Assembly: GCA_011390935.1 (NCBI GenBank)
Contig: JAABRL010000008.1
Coordinates: 1 to 64,000, forward strand
Direction: 5' to 3'
Source of the DNA: Gemmatimonas sp.
GTDB taxonomy: Bacteria > Gemmatimonadota > Gemmatimonadetes > Gemmatimonadales > Gemmatimonadaceae
DNA: 64,000 nucleotides
The notes beneath the pieces were generated by a model that searched no databases, had not been told where the DNA came from, and was given only the letters and a program-made list of their open reading frames with translations. Below, piece after piece: positions 9,982 to 17,828 of the stretch. The translations under genes and the position numbers were made by a program. Positions within the stretch are counted from its first letter, which is position 1, and every line of letters starts with the position of its first letter.

Positions 9982-10559
9982 GCCCCCTCCCGCGACCAGG
10001 TCGCGTCGTATCGCGCACGCAGCGTCTGCAGCCCGCGCACAATGTGGTTGTTGACGGTACGGGGGGCGATATCCATCACCTCCGCGATTTCTTCGTGCGA
10101 CAATCCCTCGAAGCGACTGAGGCGCACGGCCTCGCGCTGGCGCTCCGGCAGCTCGTCCAGCCATCCCTGCACCGCCTCGCCGAGTTCGCTCTCCTCGAGC
10201 AGCGCTTCAGGCTGTGGAGCCCGCCACTGCATGGGTTCGTCCCAGGTCTCGAGCGACCGCGCCTGATTGCGGGCGTCCCGAAGGCGGGTGAGCGCCTCAT
10301 TGCGCACCGTGCGAAAGAGCCAGGCGCGAATGGAGCGCTCCGGATCGAGCGACAGGCGATGCTCCCACAGCCGAATGAAGGCGACCTGCACCACGTCCCG
10401 TGCCTGCGCCGCGTCCGCCATCATGCGACGGGCGTAGGCCACCAGCGCGTCGTGCGCGTCGTGAAAGACGGCCTCCAACGCCGCGTGGTCGGACGCCAGC
10501 AGGCGTCGCGTCCACTCCGGGTACGGGTCGTCGAGGGCGGGCGGCTCAATGGTCATCAT
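9978..10559 (-). CDS. ECF-type sigma-70 family RNA polymerase sigma factor
   Basis: The 193-residue protein has region 2 (ALVAYARRMMADAAQARDVV, then FIRLWEHR and RAWLFRTVRNEALTRLRD) and region 4 (LPERQREAVRLSRFEGLSHE, then EIAEVMDIAPRTVNNHI), and lacks regions 1 and 3, as ECF sigma factors do. The HHI-type end NNHIVRGLQTLR is common in sigma factors paired with FecR and TonB receptors. The start is taken at the MM pair (10559); the longer frame reads low-complexity sequence upstream. It is the first gene of the sigma-FecR-receptor operon and diverges from the unrecognised gene at 10742, leaving a 182-base spacer for promoters in both directions. Autoregulation is likely but no matching ECF promoter was identified. 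Confidence 0.9.
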   Translation of the reverse strand: MMTIEPPALDDPYPEWTRRLLASDHAALEAVFHDAHDALVAYARRMMADAAQARDVVQVAFIRLWEHRLSLDPERSIRAWLFRTVRNEALTRLRDARNQARSLETWDEPMQWRAPQPEALLEESELGEAVQGWLDELPERQREAVRLSRFEGLSHEEIAEVMDIAPRTVNNHIVRGLQTLRARYDATWSREGA

Positions 10560-10741
10560 GCACAAGGGGTATGCACGAGTGAACGCGAGTGACCAGTGCA
10601 TCCGATCCCGGGGGTGGGGGAATCGGGGCGTCTCGTGCGCGGCGGGACTGGCCCCACCGCGCCCGGCGAGGCATGCTAGACGTTCCGCACGTGATGCACC
10701 CTGCTCCCGGCGGCCCAGCGCCGCCCTGCCCCGGAGGCCCC

Positions 10742-11077
10742 ATGGCACAGGCACAGTTCGAAGTCGCGACGTACAACTACTACCTCTGGTCGTCGCGCGA
10801 ACGCGGCAAGGCGAACCTCAATCTCAACGGCACCGGCGGCCAAACCTGCGCCGTGTGGTTCGTGGAAGATCCGGCCGCCACGCTGCCGCCGGCGGAAGAG
10901 GTCGCGCCCAACTACTACGCCTTCCACTACCACTTCCATCAGATGCCGGCGCTCATCGACATGCTGCGCAACGAGGGGCCGGTGTTCGTGTTCTTCAATA
11001 ACGACAACGGCTGGCCCAACTCGCGCATTTCCACGGCCGATGAACCGGTGGGTGAAGGAGAATCGTGTGGCGCGTGA
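10742..11077 (+). CDS. Small protein of unknown function, rich in aromatic residues
   Basis: The protein has 111 residues; I do not recognise the family. The ATG follows a good ribosome site (GGAGG, six bases upstream), and the frame extending further upstream is low-complexity. The protein is soluble-looking, with no signal peptide or membrane segment. It is unusually rich in Tyr, Phe, Trp, Asn and His: ATYNYYLWSSRERGK near the N-terminus, NYYAFHYHFHQMPALIDMLR in the middle and VFVFFNNDNGWPNSR near the end. The regular pattern suggests a beta-rich fold or a ligand-binding pocket. It lies 12 bases before the next gene on the same strand and probably shares its transcript. It diverges from the ECF sigma gene. 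Confidence 0.75.
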   Translation: MAQAQFEVATYNYYLWSSRERGKANLNLNGTGGQTCAVWFVEDPAATLPPAEEVAPNYYAFHYHFHQMPALIDMLRNEGPVFVFFNNDNGWPNSRISTADEPVGEGESCGA

Positions 11078-11089
11078 TCGCCGCGCCAC

Positions 11090-12748
11090 ATGAGTCGCGG
11101 CACGGCACTGCGCACGGTTGACGTGCTCGAGACACGCACCGCGTTCACGCGCGGTGCGTCCGATCGGAGTGAACGGCTGCACACCTGCGCCGATCGTCCG
11201 ATTCGCGCCGTGCGCACGTTGCGTGAATGGCATGACCTGCTGCTCTTCGTGACCGCGCACCCGTGCGACGCGGCAACGCACGCGTTCGCCATCACGGAGC
11301 TGCAGCGCATGCGAGCGCGTGCGGCAGGCGTTGCACCGCACGGACTGATCAACAGCGGCCTCAGCGGTGCCGCCGTTGAGGCGAACTATTCGTTGCCGCT
11401 CGTGCGCTGGCTGCTGCAGCAATGGCCACATGCCGTGTCGCTGGCCTCCGTTGACGCCGACGCCGAAACCGTGCGTGATGTGCTGCGCACGCTGCTGTTG
11501 CCCGTGGAGATCGAGGCCGCCGACCTGCTGGATGGAAGCGGCGACGACATGCTGGCGACCGTCTTCGGCGAGGCGCGCACCACGCAACTCGCGCAATTGG
11601 TGGCACGTCTTGATCAGCTCGCCGCCAGCGACGTCGTGCGCGACGGACTGTTCGCGCGGCTCGGCGTGTATGTGCGTATTGCCGACAGCGCCGATTGCGC
11701 GCTCACGACGGCACGTGCACTCACGGGCCCGCCGTTCTGCCATGCCGGCGCGCTGCGCCGTACGGTGGACGTGGCCGCGATCGTGGACGAACCGATCGGC
11801 GCTCCGGTCTCGCTCTCCCCTTCGGCTCGCCGCGCGCTGATTGACACGGCGCGCACCGTACTGGCTGCGATGCAACGCGAGACCGATCCGGTCACACACG
11901 CCAGCGACGTCACGCTGCACGACATGGGGCGTGGGCTGCGCATCGCGCTGTTCTCGCTCGACCTCGCGCACCGATTGCCCTTCGACAGCTACGTGGGGTT
12001 CATGGCGTTCCGCAACGGCGTGCCGCTCGCGTATGGCGGCGCCTGGATCTTCCCGCGCCGGTCCAAGATCGGTATCAATGTGCTGCCATCACAGCGTGGC
12101 GGCGAGTCGGCGTGGTTCTTTGCGCAGTTGCTGCGACTCTATCACCACCAGTTCGGTGTCTCGCGATTCGAAGCGGAGAACTATCAGCTCGGACACGACA
12201 ATCCCGAGGGGCTCAAGAGCGGCGCGTACTGGTTCTACTACCGTGCAGGCTTCCGCCCCACCACTGCGCCGCTGCAGCGCGTCGCGGCACGCGAAGCCGA
12301 ACGGCTCGCCAGGACGCGGTCGTACGCGGTGCCGCTCCCGCGACTGCGCAAACTGGTAGCCGAGGGGCTCGAACTGCGGCTCGGTGCAGCGGCGCCCGAC
12401 ACCGCATTTAGTGAGCCGATCGACACCGCCGAGCTTACGCGACTGGTGCAGCAGCATGTGGTGCGAGCATACGACGGCGATCGTGCGCGTGCCCAGTCGA
12501 GTGCGCTCGGTCGGGTGCAGCAGGCACTCGGTGTCAACGTACACGACCTCTCAGCGAGCGAGCGGTACGCCTACGCACTGTGGGCCCTGCCGCTCGATCT
12601 CATACCTGACCTGCGAACATGGCCGGCCGCCGACCGACGGCGGCTCGACACGATCGTGCGCGCCAAGGGGGCACCGAACGAACGACGACATCAGGAGCTG
12701 CTCACGCGCCTGCCTCGTGTGCTCGAGGCGTGGCGCGCCGCGATCTGA
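11090..12748 (+). CDS. Protein of unknown function with a GNAT-like central block
   Basis: The 552-residue protein is not recognised. It has no signal peptide or membrane helix. The most patterned part is about residues 300-385: FDSYVGFMAFRNGVPLAYGG, then WIFPRRSKIGINVLPSQRGG, ESAWFFAQLLRLYHHQFG and YWFYYRAGFRP. The order of strand, GG turn, R-G-G-E loop, helix, then tyrosine-rich strand is reminiscent of GNAT acyltransferases, but this is a fold guess only. The N-terminal half is helical and shows no motif. The C-terminal 60 residues (YALWALPLDLIPDLRTWPAADRR) are probably helical. It follows the 111-residue gene by 12 bases with no clear ribosome site, which suggests coupled translation. It converges with fbp, leaving 10 bases between stops. 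Confidence 0.75.
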   Translation: MSRGTALRTVDVLETRTAFTRGASDRSERLHTCADRPIRAVRTLREWHDLLLFVTAHPCDAATHAFAITELQRMRARAAGVAPHGLINSGLSGAAVEANYSLPLVRWLLQQWPHAVSLASVDADAETVRDVLRTLLLPVEIEAADLLDGSGDDMLATVFGEARTTQLAQLVARLDQLAASDVVRDGLFARLGVYVRIADSADCALTTARALTGPPFCHAGALRRTVDVAAIVDEPIGAPVSLSPSARRALIDTARTVLAAMQRETDPVTHASDVTLHDMGRGLRIALFSLDLAHRLPFDSYVGFMAFRNGVPLAYGGAWIFPRRSKIGINVLPSQRGGESAWFFAQLLRLYHHQFGVSRFEAENYQLGHDNPEGLKSGAYWFYYRAGFRPTTAPLQRVAAREAERLARTRSYAVPLPRLRKLVAEGLELRLGAAAPDTAFSEPIDTAELTRLVQQHVVRAYDGDRARAQSSALGRVQQALGVNVHDLSASERYAYALWALPLDLIPDLRTWPAADRRRLDTIVRAKGAPNERRHQELLTRLPRVLEAWRAAI

Positions 12749-12758
12749 TCCGCGTGTG

Positions 12759-13826
12759 CTACTCCCCCGTCACGGCGCCCGCCAAGTCCTGACGGCGACG
12801 GCGAGGTGTTCCGTCCCCTTCCGTGTCGAGGAACTCGGCCACGGTCTCCACCTCGTCCTTGCTGCCGATGTACAACGGCGAGCGCTGGTGGAGTTCGGTG
12901 GGCTCGACGTCGAGAATGCGACGCGCGCCATCGGTGGCGAGACCGCCGGCCTGCTCCACGATGAAGGCGAGCGGATTCGCTTCGTACAGCAACCGCAGCT
13001 TGCCACGCGGCGAGCGCGCATTGCTCGGGTAGGCGAACACACCACCACCCAGCAGGTTGCGGTGGAAGTCGGCCACAAGGGATCCCACATAACGCACATT
13101 CAGCGGCTTGCGCACGCCGTCGAGTCCGCGATAGCGGCGCATGAGCGCACGCGTGGGCTCTGGCCAGTCCTGCTCGTACGCGTCGTTCACCGACAGGTAT
13201 CGGCCGGTGTTGGGGATCTGAATGTGCGGATGCGACAGCAGGAACTCGCCGATGGACGGGTCGAGCGTGAAGCCGTGTGCACCCTGCCCCGTGGTGTACA
13301 CGAGCATCGTGCTGGAGCCGTAGATGATGTACCCCGCGGCGACCTGACGCCGACCGGGCTGCAGCATGTCTTCCATCTCGCCACGGGGACCGCGCGTGAT
13401 CTTCTTGTACACCGAGAAGATCGTGCCCACGGGCACGTTCACGTCGATGTTGCTCGAGCCGTCGAGCGGATCGAACAGCATGACGTACTTGCCGGTGCGG
13501 AAGCCGTCGGGAATCTGGATGATGCCGGGCTCCTCTTCCGACGCCATCGCGCACAACCGACCGCCGTGATCAAAGGCCTTGACGATGATCTCGTTGGAGA
13601 TCACGTCGAGCTTCTGCTGCATCTCCCCCTGCACGTTCTCGGCGCCCGCCGAGCCGAGGATGTCAGCCAGTCCGGCGCTGCGGACCTTGTTGGCGATCAT
13701 CTTGCCGGCGAGCGCCATGTCGTAGAGGATGCCCGAGAGCTCTCCCGTCGCCTCGGGAAAGTTGCGCTCTTCTTCGATGATGAAGCGCTCGATGGTGACG
13801 ACGGAGGTGGCGGTGTGCTTGACCAC
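12759..13826 (-). CDS. fbp: Fructose-1,6-bisphosphatase, class I
   Basis: The 355-residue enzyme removes the 1-phosphate of fructose 1,6-bisphosphate in gluconeogenesis, using magnesium in the cytoplasm. Class I markers are present: ASEEEP (95-100), the metal site DPLDGSSNIDVNVPVGTIFS (119-138), YIIYGSSTMLVYTTG and GGVFAYPSNARSPRGKLRLLYE, then IVEQAGGLATDG and PTELHQRSPLYIGS near the end. No ATG precedes the conserved TIERFIIEEERNF block. The GTG at 13826, about nine bases after AGCGAGG, gives a normal length. A much longer frame extends upstream across the comEC gene region but reads unrelated sequence and is discarded. The gene stands alone, converging with the unknown gene to its left. Confidence 0.93.
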   Translation of the reverse strand: MVKHTATSVVTIERFIIEEERNFPEATGELSGILYDMALAGKMIANKVRSAGLADILGSAGAENVQGEMQQKLDVISNEIIVKAFDHGGRLCAMASEEEPGIIQIPDGFRTGKYVMLFDPLDGSSNIDVNVPVGTIFSVYKKITRGPRGEMEDMLQPGRRQVAAGYIIYGSSTMLVYTTGQGAHGFTLDPSIGEFLLSHPHIQIPNTGRYLSVNDAYEQDWPEPTRALMRRYRGLDGVRKPLNVRYVGSLVADFHRNLLGGGVFAYPSNARSPRGKLRLLYEANPLAFIVEQAGGLATDGARRILDVEPTELHQRSPLYIGSKDEVETVAEFLDTEGDGTPRRRRQDLAGAVTGE

Positions 13827-13943
13827 AGATGAGACCTCGCTCGGGAGACAGGACCGACCAATCTTCAAAAGTGTCGATCGTAGGCGAACTCGTGCAAGAG
13901 GCGCGGCGGATTTCGTGTGGCGCCGTGCTCCCGCGTGACACTC

Positions 13944-13959
13944 GCCCGCGGACGCGGGC
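13944..13959 (-). terminator. Possible stem-loop after comEC
   Basis: GCCCGCG (13944-13950) and CGCGGGC (13953-13959) are perfect complements separated by two bases, starting seven bases after the comEC stop. In RNA the loop would open to six bases. No T-run follows, so it is only a candidate end of the comEC transcript. Confidence 0.35.
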
Positions 13960-13965
13960 CCGTGC

Positions 13966-16335
13966 TCACGGCACCGGCCGCGTCCACCGTGCAAAGCGCG
14001 TCTCGAACGACAAACTGCGTCCGTCGCTGCGCAGCACGATGTGGCCGTCGCGGTCGGTGCGCAGCACCTCCACGCCGCGCGCCGCGAACGCGTCGAGGAC
14101 CTCCGGCGCCGGGTGGCCATAGCGATTGTCCGCCCCAACGGACACGAGCGCCACCTGCGGCTGGACCGCATCGAGCAGTGCGCTCGTGGAGCTGGTCCGG
14201 CTGCCGTGATGGCCCACCTTGAGCACCGTCGCCGCGAGTCCGTCGCCCCAGCGCTCCACCAGCCATGCCTCCTCTGCCGCCTCGGCGTCGCCGGTGAGCA
14301 GGAATCGCAGGCGCCCATGCTGCACCATGAGCACCGCGCTGGCGTCGTTGGCGCTCGACTGCGATGCGAGCCAGCTGGAATCGGGCCCCAGCACGCGCAG
14401 CAGCACCCCATCGAGCCGCAGCGAATCACCGGCCTGCGCCCGGCGCCAGGGGATGTCGTGCCGTCGCGCCACGTCGAGCGCGTGTCGGTAGACATCGCTG
14501 GTGTGCACGAAGCCGGGGTCCCACCAGCGAGCGGGGCGCAGCGCCTCGAGGACGCTGGGCGCTCCGCCCACATGATCCGCGTCCGGGTGCGTGAGCACGA
14601 ACAGCGCCACGTCGCCCCCTCGCCGGCGAATGTAGGGCACCACCGCGCGGCGTCCGGCATCGCCACCGGTCCACATGCGACCGGCGTCCACGAGCACCCA
14701 CCGACCGCGTGGCGTACGCAAGGCGAGCGCGTCGCCCTGCCCCACGTCCACCATGTGCAGTTCGAGAACGCCCGGACCACGTACGAGGGCCGGCGCCCAG
14801 ACGGCCACCACCACCGCCGCGCCGCCCACCAGCAGCGGGGGGACGACGCGCCGTCGCGCCGTCGCCACCACCAGCGCGCCAGCGAGCACGCCCATGCACA
14901 GCGCCGTGAGCACACCAGGCGCCACGTCGAGCGCGGCAAACGGCACCTCGCTAGCGATCAGCGCGATGCGGTCGAGCACGACGAGCGGCACCGTGGACGC
15001 ATCGGCCACCCAGTGGGCGACCGTGCGGAACGGCGCCAGCAGCAGCGCGAGAAAGAGCGTGGGTTGCAGCAGCGTCACGACCGGCGATGCCACCACGTTC
15101 GCGAGCGGGGCCACAAGACTCACCCGACCGAAGGCCCACGCCACCAGTGGCGCCGTGACCACCGAGGCGACGGTGCCCACCAGCAGCTCTTGCACCACCA
15201 CCAGTCGCCACCCCTCCAGCCGCGGACCAGCCATACGCAGACTGCGCCACCAGCGCGCGAAGGGTCCCAATCCCGCTCGCGGCGGCAGCGCGAGCGGCCA
15301 TTGGCGCCACCGCCGCATCAACCCGCGCGCGCCGACCAGCGCGGCCATGCCACTCGCCGAAAGCTGCCAGCCGAGATTCGCCACCACGCGGGGATCGATG
15401 GTGGGAACGGCCACACCGAGCGCCAGCGCCGTCCAGGCATGCACGGGGCGTCCGAGCCGGCCGGCGAGCATCACGACCGTGAGCATGCTCGCCGCGCGCA
15501 CCGCAGGCGGTGGAAGTCCGAGCAGCGTCACGTACACCCCCACCCCCGCCAGCGCGAGCAGTTCCGCCGTGGCTCGACGCAGGCGAAGCGCCGCGCCGAC
15601 GGTACGCAGCGCCCCGGCAATGATCGCCACGTGCAGCCCCGAGATCGACAGCACGTGGACAAGACCCGCGGTGGCGAAGCGTTCGCGCACCGCGACATCG
15701 ACGCCATGCTGATCGGCGACGAGCAGGGCGCGCACCAGCGGCGCCCGATCGCCGAAGAGCGTATCGATGGTGGCCGCGGTCCGACCGCGCCAGCCGCGCA
15801 GCCAATCCACGCTGCCGGTGGGAGTGATGCGTGCCTCGTCGAGCCGCAACTGCTGCCCGCTGGTGAGCGTGCGGGCCGTCGCACGCACCCACGCGCCAGG
15901 CGGAGCCTCGCCTTCCTGCACCGAGACCATCGCGGTGACGGCGCACGACGCCAGCGCGCCACCGCTCGGCGCATCGAGACGCGCGGTGGCCCGGACCCAG
16001 GCGCGCGGCACTGCAGCGGTTTCGAGGCGTAGCAGCAGCGCGGCCTGCGGGTGCCCCAGCGCGGCGAGACAGCGCCGGTCGCGCTCCCACGCGGCGTGCG
16101 CCATCACGAACGCGCCGATCCCCACCACCAGACTCGCGACCATTGTGCGGTGCACGGACGCGCGCACCTGCCCCGCGTGATGCAACCACCACGCGCCCAC
16201 GGCGCCGGTCAGCAGCAGCACGACCAGCATACGAGACGACACGACGACCTCGCCCGCGCGAGACTGCGCGTGCGCCAGCGCGGCGACGGTGGCACCGCTC
16301 AACCACGCGGCGACGAAAAAAACGAGACGGGGCAC
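13966..16335 (-). CDS. comEC: ComEC/Rec2 family DNA uptake channel protein
   Basis: The 789-residue membrane protein would carry single-stranded DNA across the inner membrane during natural transformation. Three parts are visible: an N-terminal membrane/OB-like region (DUF4131 type, about 1-190), the competence domain (about 200-490) with LVHVLSISGLHVAIIAG and many membrane helices, and a C-terminal metallo-beta-lactamase-like domain (about 520-789). The last begins LHMVDVGQGDALALRTP, carries VLVDAG and the metal motif HPDADHVGG, and later KVGHHGSRTSS. These metal residues are intact, which fits a nuclease role for that domain. The start is GTG (MPRLVFFVAAWLSG, a good first helix), but this codon lies inside the terminator hairpin that follows miaB. 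The next usable ATG is 35 codons downstream and would remove the first helix. No other competence gene is in the window. Confidence 0.88.
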   Translation of the reverse strand: MPRLVFFVAAWLSGATVAALAHAQSRAGEVVVSSRMLVVLLLTGAVGAWWLHHAGQVRASVHRTMVASLVVGIGAFVMAHAAWERDRRCLAALGHPQAALLLRLETAAVPRAWVRATARLDAPSGGALASCAVTAMVSVQEGEAPPGAWVRATARTLTSGQQLRLDEARITPTGSVDWLRGWRGRTAATIDTLFGDRAPLVRALLVADQHGVDVAVRERFATAGLVHVLSISGLHVAIIAGALRTVGAALRLRRATAELLALAGVGVYVTLLGLPPPAVRAASMLTVVMLAGRLGRPVHAWTALALGVAVPTIDPRVVANLGWQLSASGMAALVGARGLMRRWRQWPLALPPRAGLGPFARWWRSLRMAGPRLEGWRLVVVQELLVGTVASVVTAPLVAWAFGRVSLVAPLANVVASPVVTLLQPTLFLALLLAPFRTVAHWVADASTVPLVVLDRIALIASEVPFAALDVAPGVLTALCMGVLAGALVVATARRRVVPPLLVGGAAVVVAVWAPALVRGPGVLELHMVDVGQGDALALRTPRGRWVLVDAGRMWTGGDAGRRAVVPYIRRRGGDVALFVLTHPDADHVGGAPSVLEALRPARWWDPGFVHTSDVYRHALDVARRHDIPWRRAQAGDSLRLDGVLLRVLGPDSSWLASQSSANDASAVLMVQHGRLRFLLTGDAEAAEEAWLVERWGDGLAATVLKVGHHGSRTSSTSALLDAVQPQVALVSVGADNRYGHPAPEVLDAFAARGVEVLRTDRDGHIVLRSDGRSLSFETRFARWTRPVP

Positions 16336-16356
16336 GCCATAGCATGCCCCGTCTCG
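16316..16356 (-). terminator. Strong intrinsic terminator after miaB, overlapping the comEC start
   Basis: On the minus strand the arms CGAGACGGGGCA (complement of 16345-16356) and TGCCCCGTCTCG (complement of 16323-16334) form a perfect 12-bp stem with a 10-base loop, followed at once by seven Ts (16316-16322). It lies 58 bases after the miaB stop. The comEC GTG codon (16333-16335) is at the loop/3' arm junction, and the T-run encodes comEC codons 5-7. Confidence 0.9.
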
Positions 16357-16414
16357 CTCAGCACATCATCACCGGAATCACGCGCGCGGCATCATGCGCA
16401 CGCCATCGCCGTGG

Positions 16415-17767
16415 CTACCCCGCCATCGGCAGCGGCTGGCGTACCGGCTGAGCATCGGACACGAACGCGCCGGTGAAGGTGCTACCCGTGCTGCCGGTGA
16501 GTTCGACGGTGTGATACGTGTTCATCAGCGATGCGTCGCCTGGTACGAGCACCGTTTTCCAGTCGCGCGTACGCCCCATGAGCAGCGCACCGTCGCGCGC
16601 GAGTCGCTCAATGAGCACCTCCACGCGCGAGCCGAGCAGCGCCAGGTTCTGTTCGCGCGACTGCGCACGCACGGTCTGAATGAGCCGCTGCAGGCGCTCG
16701 CTCGCCACGTCATCCGGCACCGTCTCTTCGGCGGGCATGCGCGTGGCCGGCGTGCCTTCACGCGGGGAGAACTTGAACGTGAACGCGTCCGAAAACCCCG
16801 CTTCAACCACCGCCGACAGCGTATCCTCGAAATCCTCGTCGGTCTCCCCCGGGAAGCCCACGATCACATCGGTGGTGAGCACCAGCGATGGCATGACGGT
16901 ACGCAGGTTGGCCACGCACGCGAGGAACTCCTCGCGCGAGTACCGACGCAGCATGCGCTTGAGCACACGCGTGGATCCGCTCTGCATGGGCAGGTGCATG
17001 TGCTCGCACACCGCCTCGACTTCGGCATGCGCGGCGATCACGCGCTCGGAGAAATCGTTGGGGTGCGGACTGGTGTAACGCAGGCGGCGCACGCCATCGA
17101 TGGCACCAACCGCGCGCAACAGGTCGGCAAAGTCGTGCGTGCCGTCGTTGTACGAGTTCACCGTCTGCCCGAGCAACACGATTTCCGTGGTGCCGGTCTC
17201 CACGACCTGGCGCACCTCGCGCACGACATCGGCCAACGCGCGCGAGCGTTCGGCGCCGCGCGTGAACGGCACGATGCAATACGTGCAGCGGTAGTCGCAG
17301 CCGCGCTGCACGGGAATCCACGCCTTGACCGGGTCGGTTCGCCGCGGCGTGACGTCTTCGTAGTGCTCTTCGAGATCGAAGGTGGTGAAGATCCCCTTCT
17401 CGCCATTGCGCGCGCCGTCGAGCAGCTGTGGCAGCGCGCGATAGCCGTCCGGCCCGACCACGAGGGACACGTGCCGCGCCTTCTCGAGGATGCGGGGGCC
17501 CAATCGCTGGGCCATGCAGCCGGTGACGCCCATGATCGTATCGGCCTTCATGTGCCGACGCAGCTCGCCGAGGCGCCCAATCACCCGCTGCTCGGCGTGA
17601 TCGCGAATGGCGCAGGTATTCACGAGGATCACGTCGGCGCCTTCGGGGGCGTCGACCGCCTCATACCCCTGAGCGGCGAGTGTGCCGTACATGAGCTCGG
17701 AGTCGGCCACATTCATCTGGCAGCCGTACGTCTCGATGTACACGGTGGGACGCGGAAGTTGGGACAT
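16415..17767 (-). CDS. miaB: tRNA-2-methylthio-N6-isopentenyladenosine synthase
   Basis: The 450-residue radical-SAM methylthiotransferase adds the methylthio group at A37 of tRNAs that read UNN codons. The order is canonical: an N-terminal MTTase domain with cluster cysteines Cys16 (ETYGCQMN), Cys52 (NTCAIRDHAEQR) and Cys84 (VTGCMAQR), then the radical-SAM core with Cys157, Cys161 and Cys164 (RGCDYRCTYCIVPFTRG), ending in a TRAM domain (from about 380, LLGSRVEVLIERL). The ATG at 17767 gives the usual start SQLPRPTVYIETYGC; an upstream extension of 77 residues lies in the intergenic space and kinase end and is rejected. RimO is a paralogue with the same layout, but the NTCAIRDHAEQR and IPVQRGC blocks fit MiaB better. 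It is followed by a strong terminator. Confidence 0.92.
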   Translation of the reverse strand: MSQLPRPTVYIETYGCQMNVADSELMYGTLAAQGYEAVDAPEGADVILVNTCAIRDHAEQRVIGRLGELRRHMKADTIMGVTGCMAQRLGPRILEKARHVSLVVGPDGYRALPQLLDGARNGEKGIFTTFDLEEHYEDVTPRRTDPVKAWIPVQRGCDYRCTYCIVPFTRGAERSRALADVVREVRQVVETGTTEIVLLGQTVNSYNDGTHDFADLLRAVGAIDGVRRLRYTSPHPNDFSERVIAAHAEVEAVCEHMHLPMQSGSTRVLKRMLRRYSREEFLACVANLRTVMPSLVLTTDVIVGFPGETDEDFEDTLSAVVEAGFSDAFTFKFSPREGTPATRMPAEETVPDDVASERLQRLIQTVRAQSREQNLALLGSRVEVLIERLARDGALLMGRTRDWKTVLVPGDASLMNTYHTVELTGSTGSTFTGAFVSDAQPVRQPLPMAG

Positions 17768-17828
17768 CCCTGAAAGATAGCCGAGGAGGAGACTCGGGTT
17801 CAACGTGGCGGGGCAGACGGCCCGACGC

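Noticed and set aside
13827-14939. Apparent N-terminal fusion of about 370 residues to fructose-bisphosphatase
   Set aside because: The extension reads comEC DNA in the wrong frame. The enzyme starts at GTG 13826.
14041-16032. A 663-codon rightward frame opposite comEC
   Set aside because: Arg/His-rich antisense reading; comEC has all expected motifs on the other strand.
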